Of a stretch of DNA of 34,497 nt, positions 1-8,604 are shown one piece after another. This DNA is from Clostridiales bacterium Firm_04. GTDB taxonomy: Bacteria; Bacillota; Clostridia; Oscillospirales; Ruminococcaceae. The stretch is taken from positions 1-34,497 of the forward strand of contig LVAJ01000042.1 in NCBI GenBank assembly GCA_001603005.1, read 5' to 3'. The notes beneath the pieces were generated by a model. That model worked only from the letters and a program-made list of their open reading frames with translations. It had not been told where the DNA came from and did no database searches. How positions within the stretch are numbered: the stretch's first letter is position 1; the number at the start of each line of letters is the position of its first letter. Position numbers and translations under genes: made by a program.

Positions 1-86
1 GCCTCGCCATTCCGGCAAGGCTAGTTCTTTACTGCAAGGCGTCGATTGTTTGTCGCATACGGTACATTGGGAAGTGAATACAGAGG

Positions 87-119
87 AACCGCCGTCTGAT
101 TGGTAGTCAGGCGGCGGTT
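87..119 (-). terminator. Hairpin terminator after the defence operon
   Basis: A 13-bp stem (87-99 with 107-119, one G-U pair) closes a 7-nt loop just beyond the stop codon of the minus-strand nuclease gene. A short T run follows on the plus side (118-121), but none is clear on the minus side, so it may serve both directions or mainly a plus-strand gene ending left of the window. Confidence 0.55.
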
Positions 120-123
120 TGCT

Positions 124-1920
124 TCAATGGTTTTCAATTGCGGGACTGGTTGCTTTTGCTAATAATTGACTTGGTATTGTGTAGTCATCAGGCCATTTTC
201 CGTTCATAACAAGTATTTCGGCAAAGGGAGAGACATTGTAATTCATTTTTTGAGCTATATCATGTATAATGTAGGGCATGTCATTTTCTGTCGTTTTGCC
301 GCAAAGAATGTATAAACCGATTATGCTGTCTTTGTTATTCAATGGGCTGAGTGAAAATAAGTATTTGTATACCAATTCTTGTAACTGATGTAGACGAATA
401 TTGTCTGGAGAACTGAACTTTGCATCCATTATTATATATTGTGTGCGGTCAGCCTGCTCGATCTTTATAATATAATCAGGAGAATATGTCTTTCCCTTCT
501 GATTAAAATCCGTCCTTGAATTTGTGGAAGTGTTTCTGAACAAGGTGATTCCATTTGTTGCTCTATTGTTCCCATAAATAATTGGTTGGAAATAAAGAGT
601 AAGTTTCACATCGTTTTTTTGAAACACAAAAGTGTTATTATACTTTGTTTCAGCATTATTAAAGAAAGAGTGATAAACTAAATGCTTGGACTCAATTAAT
701 TCAAATTCAGAACCAGTGCAAATGAAATGCAGTATTTTAATTAAGCAATAATACTCGTATATCTTACTCGTTGAAATAAAACTGAGCAATAGTTCTTCCT
801 TGCCAAGGTTATAATTTCCAATCGAGAACCAGTTGTAAATTGTTTGATATAATTGTCTATATGCTTGAATTGATCGGAATACTGGTGTAAAAACGGGCGG
901 ACTTTTGATTGCGTCTGCAGGAATATTGAATAGCTTATTATAATGAAAATATAATTGATTGTATTCTTGTTGTAATTCTTTCAGTGCATTGATATAGGAA
1001 ACGATTTTCTTGATGCTCCTGGAAAAAATCTGATACATAGAATCAAAATATCCATCTCTTTCAATCGTCCTGTTATGAGTGTAGGTTCTATCGGATAAGT
1101 CTTTTATCGAGACAGATATTTCCGAAATAATAGTTTTTAAAAATCCTAAAATAACTTTGTTTTCATAAACATCAAATGAGTCGATATTATGTTCAATTAA
1201 AACTCGATTTGGCTGATAATATTGATTGTTAAATCGGATGCCTGTATTATAATTGACAATAGTCAACTCGTCAGAATGGCTCGAGATATATTGAATCGTC
1301 TTTAACGAAATGGTTTGGAGCTTATCAAAAGAGTCAACTTGCTCAGCTCTTTTTAGTTTTGAATAGGGATTGTTTTTAAGTTGTTGATAACATTGTTTAT
1401 ATACTTTAAGAGCTTCTTGAAGAAAAGCAATTTTGGCTTCGAGAGAGATAATTTCACTCTCTTTAATACTGGTTGCTATTGATGAGTGTTTATGTTCTTC
1501 GTATAGATATTTTTCACAATGATCGTAGATGTATTGAACCATGTTCATAACGCCATTGTTAATAACTGTATTGGACACCATTACAGCTATACTGTTGGAA
1601 TAATACTGTTGCCCATTAAGAATTATTTCGATTCTAACGGCTCCAAAGCTTTGTAAAAACGGTCTTTCGTTGTTTTTGAGTTTGAATAATAGTTGATTCT
1701 CTTCTTTCTGACACAATTCTATATCATAGGTCTCATCATTAATGCATACCTCAGTAGGAAGAATAGAGATCCCCGATAATAAAAAACAATATATTTTATC
1801 GTTATAGACCACTTCTTTTCCGGAAGGTATATCATAAAAATCTCTTGGCTTTTCTAAGTGGAGATCAAGACTAATGCTGTCATGATGTTGAGGTATCAAT
1901 ATCATCTCTATCGTATCCAA
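124..1920 (-). CDS. McrC-like DUF2357 PD-(D/E)XK nuclease
   Basis: Predicted nuclease subunit of a McrBC-like (type IV restriction) system. The C-terminal part carries a PD-(D/E)XK core: P481-D482 followed 17 residues later by D499-A-K501, the pattern of DUF2357/DUF524 McrC-type nucleases. The N-terminal half is mixed beta and helical, with a short coiled-coil-like helix around residues 155-190. No membrane segment is seen. The start is a TTG at 1918-1920, chosen because a GGGAGGAGG ribosome site lies 7 bases upstream; the first in-frame ATG is five codons later. The gene begins 16 bp after the AAA+ gene stops, so the two are almost certainly co-translated as a motor and nuclease pair. The base composition is clearly AT-rich compared with the element backbone and host genes. 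In known McrBC systems the nuclease is activated by the NTPase. The substrate here (modified DNA, RNA or other) cannot be told from sequence. Confidence 0.8.
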   Translation of the reverse strand: MDTIEMILIPQHHDSISLDLHLEKPRDFYDIPSGKEVVYNDKIYCFLLSGISILPTEVCINDETYDIELCQKEENQLLFKLKNNERPFLQSFGAVRIEIILNGQQYYSNSIAVMVSNTVINNGVMNMVQYIYDHCEKYLYEEHKHSSIATSIKESEIISLEAKIAFLQEALKVYKQCYQQLKNNPYSKLKRAEQVDSFDKLQTISLKTIQYISSHSDELTIVNYNTGIRFNNQYYQPNRVLIEHNIDSFDVYENKVILGFLKTIISEISVSIKDLSDRTYTHNRTIERDGYFDSMYQIFSRSIKKIVSYINALKELQQEYNQLYFHYNKLFNIPADAIKSPPVFTPVFRSIQAYRQLYQTIYNWFSIGNYNLGKEELLLSFISTSKIYEYYCLIKILHFICTGSEFELIESKHLVYHSFFNNAETKYNNTFVFQKNDVKLTLYFQPIIYGNNRATNGITLFRNTSTNSRTDFNQKGKTYSPDYIIKIEQADRTQYIIMDAKFSSPDNIRLHQLQELVYKYLFSLSPLNNKDSIIGLYILCGKTTENDMPYIIHDIAQKMNYNVSPFAEILVMNGKWPDDYTIPSQLLAKATSPAIENH

Positions 1921-1936
1921 AGGAATCCCTCCTCCC

Positions 1937-4900
1937 TTAGATCAAGTACTGACAATAGCCCATATTGCGTTCTTGAGAATCAACAATTCTATTGACTGCT
2001 TCTTCGGTCATATTAAGATTGTATTCCTTACAAAGTTGTTTTAAAGTATCGAAAAAGCGCTCATATGTTGAATAATACCCGTTAATCTTAGGAAGAAGCT
2101 TTTGAACGACAGCAAAATCCAGTGCTTTTTCTCGCGCCAATGCATCTGCTTCATCTTCCATAATATTTTGCGCTGTTTTGACATATCTCTCAATGCATCT
2201 TTCTATTCTTGGACTTACATACATTCCATAGTCTCCAAAAAGTTTGTATATTTCTTTGATGGCCTTTTGTGTGATTGGATTCAGTTGTGTATCTTTAGAA
2301 AAAGCGTGATAAAAACTATCCCATGTGATTATTTCTGATGCGGATGTGGTATCTGATATGTTTTTCGGCTCAACTTTAGGCAGTTTAATAATACAAGCGC
2401 GGTCAATCAATCTAGGGGATAGGCTTTCAGTTGTCTGATCGGTGTTGATTGTTGCAACAAATCTTAGCGTCTCAGGAATGTATAACTCTTGCTCTATGCC
2501 AATGTTTACATAAGAATCGTTAATAGATGATCTGTCAGTCAAACGCATAAAGTCTGCCCAATAGTATTCTATAGGACTAAGGTTGGCTTCATCTAGCATG
2601 ATGAAAAATGGATATTTTGATTCATCCTTTTCAATATCAAGCAACCTAAGTGCATCATATATTTTACTGTTCGCTTTATCATATTTTCTTGTCAACGGGT
2701 TAAAATAACCAATTAAATCTCGTTTTGATGACCACCCTCGTTCAACGGAAACAGATACAAATCGATTCATCCCCTCGCCATATTTTAACAGCCCAAGTGT
2801 TTCGGCTATAATATTACACATAGATGTTTTTCCTGTGCCTGGTTCACCAGAAAAGATTGTGATGAAATCCTGAGCTATACTGATATAAATGTTAATAATG
2901 TCGTTTCGACTATATTCTCTTCTCGCTTTTACATAACCTACAATATAATCAATCAGATCTTGCTCCTGCAACTCGGAAGGTGTTAACGAAGCTAATCTTC
3001 CATGCAGAGAATGATAGTTTTTGGCTTCTTCACCAGCCCCCCAAGTTGCTGCTACCTCCATCATTTTACTGGAAATAAATGGATCAAAAGCTAATGAAGC
3101 CATATTAGCACTTTCTGAAATTGCAGTGCTTACTTCTGCGCGAGCAGTCTTAGCGCGTTCTTCATAATCTTTTGCTTGATCGTAGAGAAGCTCATTTTGG
3201 TTCTTTATACGTTCTTGCTCTGCCTTTAATTCTTCTATGCTTACAACGGCTTCTTGAATAGTATGTGCTTGTGCCAGTTCTCCTTCGAGCTGCTGAATTT
3301 GCCCTTCCAACTTTGCAATTTGTTCAGGAGTTGCTGTACCAGTTGAATTTTTTTGGAGATCTTCTTTTTGCTTATTTGATTCATCCAAGTTGTCTTGTAA
3401 TTCTTGAATCAACTGCTCGGCATATTCACATCTTTTTCGCACTTCTGTATACTTTGCTTGTAATTCTTTATACAGTTCAGAACTGGTTACTATTTTACTA
3501 GATGCTTCGGAAGAATCGTCCTGATAAAGTTTCAGTAATGACTCAAAAACTTCATGTTTTTTCTCTTTGAAGCTTTCGATATTATTGATTATTTCCATTA
3601 ACCGTGCATATCGCTTCTCGATTATATCTTGCGGTAAGTTTGCCATGAATGGTGAGTTTTTGCATAGATGATCGAATTCTTCCGGATTCGTTGTGACTAG
3701 TTCTAGTGAAATGTTTTCAGAAATCTTCTCAATCAAGATATCGTTTGTAATTATATCATATGTCTTTGCTATATCAGTCTTAATGTGCGCGAATTGTGCA
3801 ACTGTCGGATTTTCAAAATATGCTTGCTTTTCAAATTCAAGTAATTCGACATCAAATTCTGAAAAGAATGGAATGAGATAATTCTTCTCATCGGCTTCTG
3901 TTTTTATATAATATGTATCGTCTAAAATCCTGTGTTGTATTTCAAATGGACCAAAATATTTTCTATCATAATACAGGAAAACCAATTCTTTTTCAATTAA
4001 ATTGCTTTCATTAACAACAATATTGCCGCTGATAAAAGTTTTGTCAGGAATCGGCTCGGATTCACATGTAACAACTTTATATATACCCAACAAGCTTATT
4101 GGCTTGATTATGCTGTGCAAATTCTTACCACTTAAAGCCAACTTATGCAAATCAATTTTAACTCGATATGTTTCGTTATTATTCTCTTCCAGCTCATAAT
4201 TGTCAATTTCTAGAGTATAGATATTGCATACAAAAGCATCTCTGTCTAGATCAGTATTTAATCCTTCGAGGAATGAGGCTGACGCGCTGGAAAATGAATA
4301 AGCAAGATTAATTCCACCCGTAGAGGGATATTCTGTTCTTAAGAATTCAGGCGAAAGCTCGGTTAGTTTTCCATCCTTCAATTCATATTGAGGAAAGAAG
4401 TTATAATACGTGTTTCTACGCTCGATGCGACCTATCAATTTCACTTTATTCACCTCTTCTTTTGAAATCTTGATTGTGGCCGGTTCGTTATTATCGTCCT
4501 CAGCTGGAATAGATACTTCATCTGAGACCTCTTCATTTTCCGAAACAAATCTGATAATATTTAGAGGACGCTTGTTTAGAATATTATCAAATAGTTCAGA
4601 GTCTACAAAGGTATTAAAGTACGCGTCATCGTTTGAAACGCCCGTCTCACTATCTTCATAGCACCATCTGAAAAAGAAAATAACAACATACAACTTGTTT
4701 TCATCTGTGATAGAGTTGATGATATTGTCATAGCTTGCGCTAGAAAGCTCTATTGATAATTTGTCCTTGATTGTTTGGTACACTGCATCTGCAAAAGGTT
4801 TTCGCGATGTTGGTGATAATAACCGTTCTATTTTTTTATCCATTGATTTGATTTTTGATAATGAGCGCCGCAGATCTCTATTAATATTCAAATGTTTAAG

Positions 4901-4978
4901 GGCTTCTTGAAGCAAAGATTCCGGCAATGACTGGTAAAATTGAATAACCTTTTCAAAGCGCTTTTCAGCATCATTCAT
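1937..4978 (-). CDS. McrB-like AAA+ NTPase with long coiled coil
   Basis: Predicted NTP-driven motor and recognition subunit partnered with the adjacent nuclease. Residues 1-170 are helical and 170-370 look beta-rich (a possible substrate-recognition domain). A strong heptad coiled coil spans about 499-620, and the AAA+ domain starts near 700. The Walker A motif is GEPGTGKT (711-718). Walker B ends in L-D796-E797 and is followed by an A-N-L-S-P-I-E-Y-Y-W stretch typical of McrB-related ATPases. The sensor region is N845-T-D-Q and an arginine-finger-like R856/R860 follows. Classical McrB GTPases have N-T-x-D at the sensor; here the fourth position is Gln, so nucleotide preference may be ATP rather than GTP. 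An AGGAGG site lies 6 bases before the ATG. The coiled coil joined to a McrB-type motor plus a DUF2357 nuclease recalls the coiled-coil/nuclease tandem (CoCoNuT) branch of type IV systems; that assignment is inferred. Confidence 0.8.
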   Translation of the reverse strand: MNDAEKRFEKVIQFYQSLPESLLQEALKHLNINRDLRRSLSKIKSMDKKIERLLSPTSRKPFADAVYQTIKDKLSIELSSASYDNIINSITDENKLYVVIFFFRWCYEDSETGVSNDDAYFNTFVDSELFDNILNKRPLNIIRFVSENEEVSDEVSIPAEDDNNEPATIKISKEEVNKVKLIGRIERRNTYYNFFPQYELKDGKLTELSPEFLRTEYPSTGGINLAYSFSSASASFLEGLNTDLDRDAFVCNIYTLEIDNYELEENNNETYRVKIDLHKLALSGKNLHSIIKPISLLGIYKVVTCESEPIPDKTFISGNIVVNESNLIEKELVFLYYDRKYFGPFEIQHRILDDTYYIKTEADEKNYLIPFFSEFDVELLEFEKQAYFENPTVAQFAHIKTDIAKTYDIITNDILIEKISENISLELVTTNPEEFDHLCKNSPFMANLPQDIIEKRYARLMEIINNIESFKEKKHEVFESLLKLYQDDSSEASSKIVTSSELYKELQAKYTEVRKRCEYAEQLIQELQDNLDESNKQKEDLQKNSTGTATPEQIAKLEGQIQQLEGELAQAHTIQEAVVSIEELKAEQERIKNQNELLYDQAKDYEERAKTARAEVSTAISESANMASLAFDPFISSKMMEVAATWGAGEEAKNYHSLHGRLASLTPSELQEQDLIDYIVGYVKARREYSRNDIINIYISIAQDFITIFSGEPGTGKTSMCNIIAETLGLLKYGEGMNRFVSVSVERGWSSKRDLIGYFNPLTRKYDKANSKIYDALRLLDIEKDESKYPFFIMLDEANLSPIEYYWADFMRLTDRSSINDSYVNIGIEQELYIPETLRFVATINTDQTTESLSPRLIDRACIIKLPKVEPKNISDTTSASEIITWDSFYHAFSKDTQLNPITQKAIKEIYKLFGDYGMYVSPRIERCIERYVKTAQNIMEDEADALAREKALDFAVVQKLLPKINGYYSTYERFFDTLKQLCKEYNLNMTEEAVNRIVDSQERNMGYCQYLI

Positions 4979-5118
4979 ATTATTCCTCCTCTGCTGTCAT
5001 TGTTGAAAATATAACACTAAAGGGGCTAAAACTATATTATTAGGGATGCGATTGAGTTATTTATCAAAATCAGTATTAGTGTGTAACGATACAATTCGTC
5101 TTTAGTATAGATTTAATA

Positions 5119-5880
5119 TTACAAGCCTAGTGCTTTCATTAACTCTTCGTCGTAATTAACGCTTTTTTCTCTATCAGACGAATCCACTATTGATTCTGAT
5201 AATGGTTCTTTCTCTATAACCTCCCCCCTTTGATATGCAGCAAACTCGGCCTGAACTATTGGATTTTTGGCAGCCTCGGGATGTCTGCTTAACATCTCTT
5301 TGATGATAGGTATCATCGTTGAGGGTTCAACTTCAGGAATCTGCCGATATTGATGTATAATAGCTAATATGATCAAAGTATCATTTGAGGCATTATCGGT
5401 AGCTGTGCTTGGCCTACAAGGTGCTGATTTCGTACTCTTCTTTTTTGAAATCTTTGTTGAGATATAACTAGCTCCTTTTTTTATTCCCTTGCAAACATCT
5501 TTAACCCTATTCCATACCCAATGTGCAGCTTCAGGATGCTCAATGAAGAACTCAAGCAACTGTCCCATTAGACGATATGCTTCAGCGTTTTTTAGATCTT
5601 TTGCTTCAGAGCGACTTTGCTTTATACGATCTAATTCCTCAAGCAGCTGTTGGCGTTTCTCTTCTTCTTGCGTACAGCTATTATCTTCTTCCAAATGAGC
5701 TAAAGCAGCTAATCCTTTTGAGTCTCGGAGTCCGCCAGTGCCAACATGGAGATCTGGACGCTCATCTTCTGGAACCTCAACAAAACCTTTTACGGGTATT
5801 CGTTTTTTTGGTGTATCACTATGCTTGCTTTTTGAATTAGGCTTTGTACTTTTTTTAGGATTCGATTTGCTTTGTGACAT
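5119..5880 (-). CDS. Unknown lysine-rich protein, first gene of defence operon
   Basis: I do not recognise this 253-residue protein. The first 30 residues are Lys/Ser/Pro-rich and probably disordered. A charged helix covers about 70-105. Two HPEAA motifs (115-119 and 200-204) each begin a short helix, suggesting a duplicated helical unit, and a second Lys-rich patch lies at 132-152. There is no signal peptide and no clear enzyme motif. It has its own consensus promoter (5925-5953) and a strong GGAGGTG ribosome site (5888-5894). It lies 140 bp upstream of the McrB-like gene on the same strand with no terminator hairpin between, so it is probably the first gene of the same transcript and a candidate third component (sensor, adaptor or regulator). 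The positive charge would suit nucleic-acid contact; this is inference. Confidence 0.7.
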   Translation of the reverse strand: MSQSKSNPKKSTKPNSKSKHSDTPKKRIPVKGFVEVPEDERPDLHVGTGGLRDSKGLAALAHLEEDNSCTQEEEKRQQLLEELDRIKQSRSEAKDLKNAEAYRLMGQLLEFFIEHPEAAHWVWNRVKDVCKGIKKGASYISTKISKKKSTKSAPCRPSTATDNASNDTLIILAIIHQYRQIPEVEPSTMIPIIKEMLSRHPEAAKNPIVQAEFAAYQRGEVIEKEPLSESIVDSSDREKSVNYDEELMKALGL

Positions 5881-5924
5881 ATAATAACACCTCCATCATG
5901 AAGTGATTGTAGAGAGATAAGAAT

Positions 5925-5953
5925 ATTATACTACAAAACAAACAATATTTCAA
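5925..5953 (-). promoter_or_regulatory. Promoter of the defence operon
   Basis: On the minus strand TTGAAA (5948-5953) and a perfect TATAAT (5925-5930) are separated by 17 bp, about 45 bp before the start codon of the 253-residue protein. The surroundings are AT-rich. No second promoter of equal quality is seen before the McrB-like gene. Confidence 0.7.
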
Positions 5954-5994
5954 TACATTTGCATCAATTAATAGTGAAACAGATCGGCTAAATA

Positions 5995-6924
5995 TCAATA
6001 TTGCGAATATTTAACGATTATCGACTTTTTCTTTTCATTCAACTCATCATATAGCTTGTTCTTGATCTCGTTTCGCAGTTTGAGAATATCCCTGATCGGA
6101 GCGTCAGTTGCTTTCATCGTCTTTGCCCGTGTTTTGATAGACTCCTGCATCGGTTTTGCAAAGGCATTGAATTCCTCCACTGCCTCCGCCGATTCACAGA
6201 TCTGGACAATATTACAGCGATGCTGCCGGATGCGGCAGGAAAAATTACGAACGAGCGCCGACAGTTCGTTTTTCTTCTGATATGGATCGGTCATTTCCAG
6301 ATACTTTTTGCAATCCGGATTTGTGCAGCAATCATCGTTCGGCTTGCCACAGAAATAGTCTCCGCAGACGGTGCAGGTGCAGACAGCTGCACCTGCCATT
6401 TGCAGCATATCCCGGAACATCAGCAGAAACGCATTGCATGGGAAGACAGAGCTGTACCATGTCTGCCCGCCGATGATCTCCGCCTGAACCGGCTGAAAGA
6501 GAGAGAAGCCGTTGAGCCCCGGCATGGTGCCCGCCGAAAACACGGTCAGCAATCTGCGCAGTTGCTCAAAGCCGGGCTGCACCTGATCTTTCATGTGCCC
6601 ACCGACCGTTTTCAGTTTGATTCTCATGATCTCCTCATTATGATAGAGCGCGTATTCGTAGATCGAATCCAGCACAAACGCGCAGAATGCGCCGTTATAC
6701 CCTGCATCCTTATAATTCTGGACTGCCTCATGCAGTCCTTTTTCTTTTGTCCCTTTGCGGATGCGATCCTCTGCCTTGTTCGCCAGATCGTTGATGACCG
6801 GCAAATTCGCCGCCAGCTGATTGATCTGCTGCACGGCTTGCGTGAAGGTGCATTCGGTTTCGGTATCGTCTGCGCGAAAATGGATGACAGACTTTGCCGG
6901 ATCAAAGCGGAATTTCAGGTTCAT
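5995..6924 (-). CDS. Zinc-ribbon protein of unknown function
   Basis: A 309-residue protein that I cannot assign to a named family. The N-terminal 180 residues are mostly helical. A cysteine cluster follows, C184-x2-C187, then C199/C200 and C205, with the spacing of a small zinc ribbon (the Cys-x2-Cys-Gly-x-Tyr-Phe start is typical). The C-terminal 100 residues are helical and rich in Lys/Arg. The open frame extends further upstream, but the ATG at 6924 is preferred because a GGGGAGG site lies 10 bases upstream and a perfect promoter lies inside the upstream extension. It is divergent from the replication and mobilisation genes and co-directional with the defence operon. Its base composition matches the backbone, not the defence genes. 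Such proteins are common in clostridial mobile elements, and a DNA-binding or regulatory role is a guess. Confidence 0.7.
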   Translation of the reverse strand: MNLKFRFDPAKSVIHFRADDTETECTFTQAVQQINQLAANLPVINDLANKAEDRIRKGTKEKGLHEAVQNYKDAGYNGAFCAFVLDSIYEYALYHNEEIMRIKLKTVGGHMKDQVQPGFEQLRRLLTVFSAGTMPGLNGFSLFQPVQAEIIGGQTWYSSVFPCNAFLLMFRDMLQMAGAAVCTCTVCGDYFCGKPNDDCCTNPDCKKYLEMTDPYQKKNELSALVRNFSCRIRQHRCNIVQICESAEAVEEFNAFAKPMQESIKTRAKTMKATDAPIRDILKLRNEIKNKLYDELNEKKKSIIVKYSQY

Positions 6925-6955
6925 GGTGGGTGTTCCTCCCCGTTTTTTTACTTCC

Positions 6956-6984
6956 ATTATACGATTCAGGAGGGCGTTTGTCAA
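6956..6984 (-). promoter_or_regulatory. Perfect consensus promoter, minus strand
   Basis: TTGACA (6979-6984) and TATAAT (6956-6961) are separated by exactly 17 bp on the minus strand, 32 bp before the start codon of the zinc-ribbon gene. Both hexamers are perfect, so strong transcription is expected unless repressed. Transcription would start near 6949. Confidence 0.85.
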
Positions 6985-7000
6985 GCTAAAATTCAAAAAT

Positions 7001-7041
7001 AAACTAGTTTTTATTATACAAATCAAATTATTTTCTAGTTT
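7001..7041. promoter_or_regulatory. Repeated CTAGTTT motif between divergent promoters
   Basis: A palindromic AAACTAGTTT (7001-7010) and a second CTAGTTT (7035-7041) lie on the same face, about three helical turns apart, between the minus promoter (6956-6984) and the plus promoter (7057-7085). The arrangement would suit a shared operator, but no regulator gene is identified. Confidence 0.35.
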
Positions 7042-7056
7042 AAGACGGAATCGTGT

Positions 7057-7085
7057 TTGCAAAATGCGGAGAAATGCGCTACACT
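7057..7085 (+). promoter_or_regulatory. Likely promoter of the replication and mobilisation operon
   Basis: TTGCAA (7057-7062) and TACACT (7080-7085) are 17 bp apart. An alternative -10, GATAAT, lies at 7087-7092. The roughly 140-nt leader before 7234 contains an AAGGAT/ATCCTT hairpin (7190-7216 region) just ahead of the ribosome site and otherwise nothing recognised. Confidence 0.45.
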
Positions 7086-7233
7086 GGATAATACGGCACA
7101 AAGCCGCCAGCACCTTGACAACTGAATATCAGGAATGCATGGTGAGAATCGAGAGGATGGTGATGCAATGATCAGAGATAGGCCACAAGGATGTAACAAT
7201 TTGTGATATCCTTTGCACAGGAAGGAGAGAGAA

Positions 7234-8283
7234 ATGAACGAAGAAAAGAATATGCAGCAGGACATTCCGCTGAAACTGATCCACATGGATGAGGTCGAAG
7301 CAACCGACACAAAGTGGCTCTGGTATCCGTACATCCCATACGGCAAGATCACGATCATCCAGGGCGATCCGGGCGAAGGCAAGACGACTTTGGTGCTGCA
7401 CTTGGCGGCAGCGCTGACACGCGGAAAGATGCTCGGTTCCGAAGAGCATCAGGAGCCAGTGACAGTGATCTATCAGACAGCGGAGGACGGTCTGACAGAT
7501 ACGATCAAGCAAAGACTGATCGCCGCAAATGCTGACTGCTCCCGCGTGCTCGTGATCGACGAAACGGAGCAATGCGTTTCGATGACGGACGGCAGACTGG
7601 AAGCAGCGATTCAGCAGGCCAATGCGAAACTTGTGATTCTTGATCCAATACAGGCTTATCTCGGCGCGGCGGTGGATATGCACCGGGCGAATGAAGTCCG
7701 CCCGATCATGGCGCATCTCGGAAACATCGCGGAGAAATACGGTTGCGCGATTGTGCTGATCGGGCACATGAACAAGTCATCGGGGCAGAAAGCGTCCTAT
7801 CGCGGACTTGGCAGCATTGACTTTGCTGCGGCAGCCAGAAGTGTTCTGATCGTTGCGCGAGACAGGGAGAGTCCAAAGATTCGTGTGATGATTCACGCAA
7901 AGAGCAGTCTTGCGCCGGAGGGAAAGCCTGTTGCATTTGAACTCGACAAGGGCAACGGCTTCCGTTATCTTGGAGAGTATGACGGTGATCTGAACGAATT
8001 GCTGTCCGGTTCCGGCGGGAAAAAGAAAAGCAAGCTGGCAGAAGAACTGCTGCTGTCTGAACTGGAAGCGGGTGCAAAGGCTCAGAAAGATATTCTCGCC
8101 AAAGCGGAGGAATGCGGCATTTCCAAACGAACAATGGTTGCTGCCAAAAAGGCGCTCGGTGTGCAGTCTGAAAAGAAATCGGACGGCTGGTATTGGTCTT
8201 TGCCGGACAACAATGCAAGGATGCAAGCGTGCAAAGACAACGAAAGTTTGCATCCTTGCACGCTTGAACAGGAAGGGGGATAA
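7234..8283 (+). CDS. RepA-like hexameric helicase / AAA_25 ATPase
   Basis: A RecA-fold ATPase of the plasmid RepA / AAA_25 type (349 residues), predicted to unwind DNA for replication of the excised or transferred element. Walker A is GDPGEGKTT (44-52). Walker B ends in V-I-L-D137-P. A later G-H-M-N-K-S segment followed by a Y-R-G-L-G-S motif matches the sensor and loop regions of RepA/KaiC-like ATPases. The C-terminal 100 residues resemble a small winged-helix tail. The ATG at 7234 is preferred over a start seven codons upstream because a GGAAGGAGAG site precedes it. It is the first gene of a plus-strand run of five, with the next gene starting 4 bases after its stop. Such ATPases are common in integrative mobilisable elements with MobV relaxases. 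Confidence 0.8.
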   Translation: MNEEKNMQQDIPLKLIHMDEVEATDTKWLWYPYIPYGKITIIQGDPGEGKTTLVLHLAAALTRGKMLGSEEHQEPVTVIYQTAEDGLTDTIKQRLIAANADCSRVLVIDETEQCVSMTDGRLEAAIQQANAKLVILDPIQAYLGAAVDMHRANEVRPIMAHLGNIAEKYGCAIVLIGHMNKSSGQKASYRGLGSIDFAAAARSVLIVARDRESPKIRVMIHAKSSLAPEGKPVAFELDKGNGFRYLGEYDGDLNELLSGSGGKKKSKLAEELLLSELEAGAKAQKDILAKAEECGISKRTMVAAKKALGVQSEKKSDGWYWSLPDNNARMQACKDNESLHPCTLEQEGG

Positions 8284-8287
8284 CGAA

Positions 8288-8599
8288 ATGGGACAGATTC
8301 CGAAGAACGCGCTGCCGCTGTATATGCCGCGAAATCATGTGAACGGTCTGCTTGCGGCACTTGACCTCATCATACACGCAGACGAGAAAAACGAAATGGC
8401 GATCTCCGCGCAGAAGCTCAAAGACAAGATTCTGCGGTACGGCAAGGCGTTCCAGTCGAACGGCGAGGACTGTGTGTCGGTTCTCCTTTTTCAGAACGAA
8501 ATCCTGCCGCTGTTGAAAATTCTACTGCTGATCGTGTCGGTCAAAGTGGAAGCTGTCAGAGATTACTACCCGATCATTGAACATAAAAAGAAAGGATGA
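8288..8599 (+). CDS. Small element protein of unknown function
   Basis: A 103-residue protein with no recognised family. It is largely helical, with a hydrophobic helix near residues 72-86 that is probably buried rather than membrane-spanning, and a Lys-rich end. The ATG at 8288 follows the stop of the ATPase gene by 4 bases and has a G-rich ribosome site (8272-8280). The open frame continues upstream inside the ATPase gene, but that part is an overlapping-frame artefact. Tight spacing on both sides says it belongs to the replication and mobilisation operon; a role as an accessory factor is inferred from position only. Confidence 0.6.
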   Translation: MGQIPKNALPLYMPRNHVNGLLAALDLIIHADEKNEMAISAQKLKDKILRYGKAFQSNGEDCVSVLLFQNEILPLLKILLLIVSVKVEAVRDYYPIIEHKKKG

Positions 8600-8604
8600 A
8601 TGTG

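Noticed and set aside
1..106. Plus-strand open frame entering from the left and ending at 104-106
   Set aside because: Only about 34 residues are visible, its end lies inside the hairpin at 87-119, and it shows no family signal; it could be a real gene tail but cannot be supported.
7138..7170. Ten-codon leader peptide before the RepA-like gene
   Set aside because: There is no convincing ribosome site or regulatory codon pattern.
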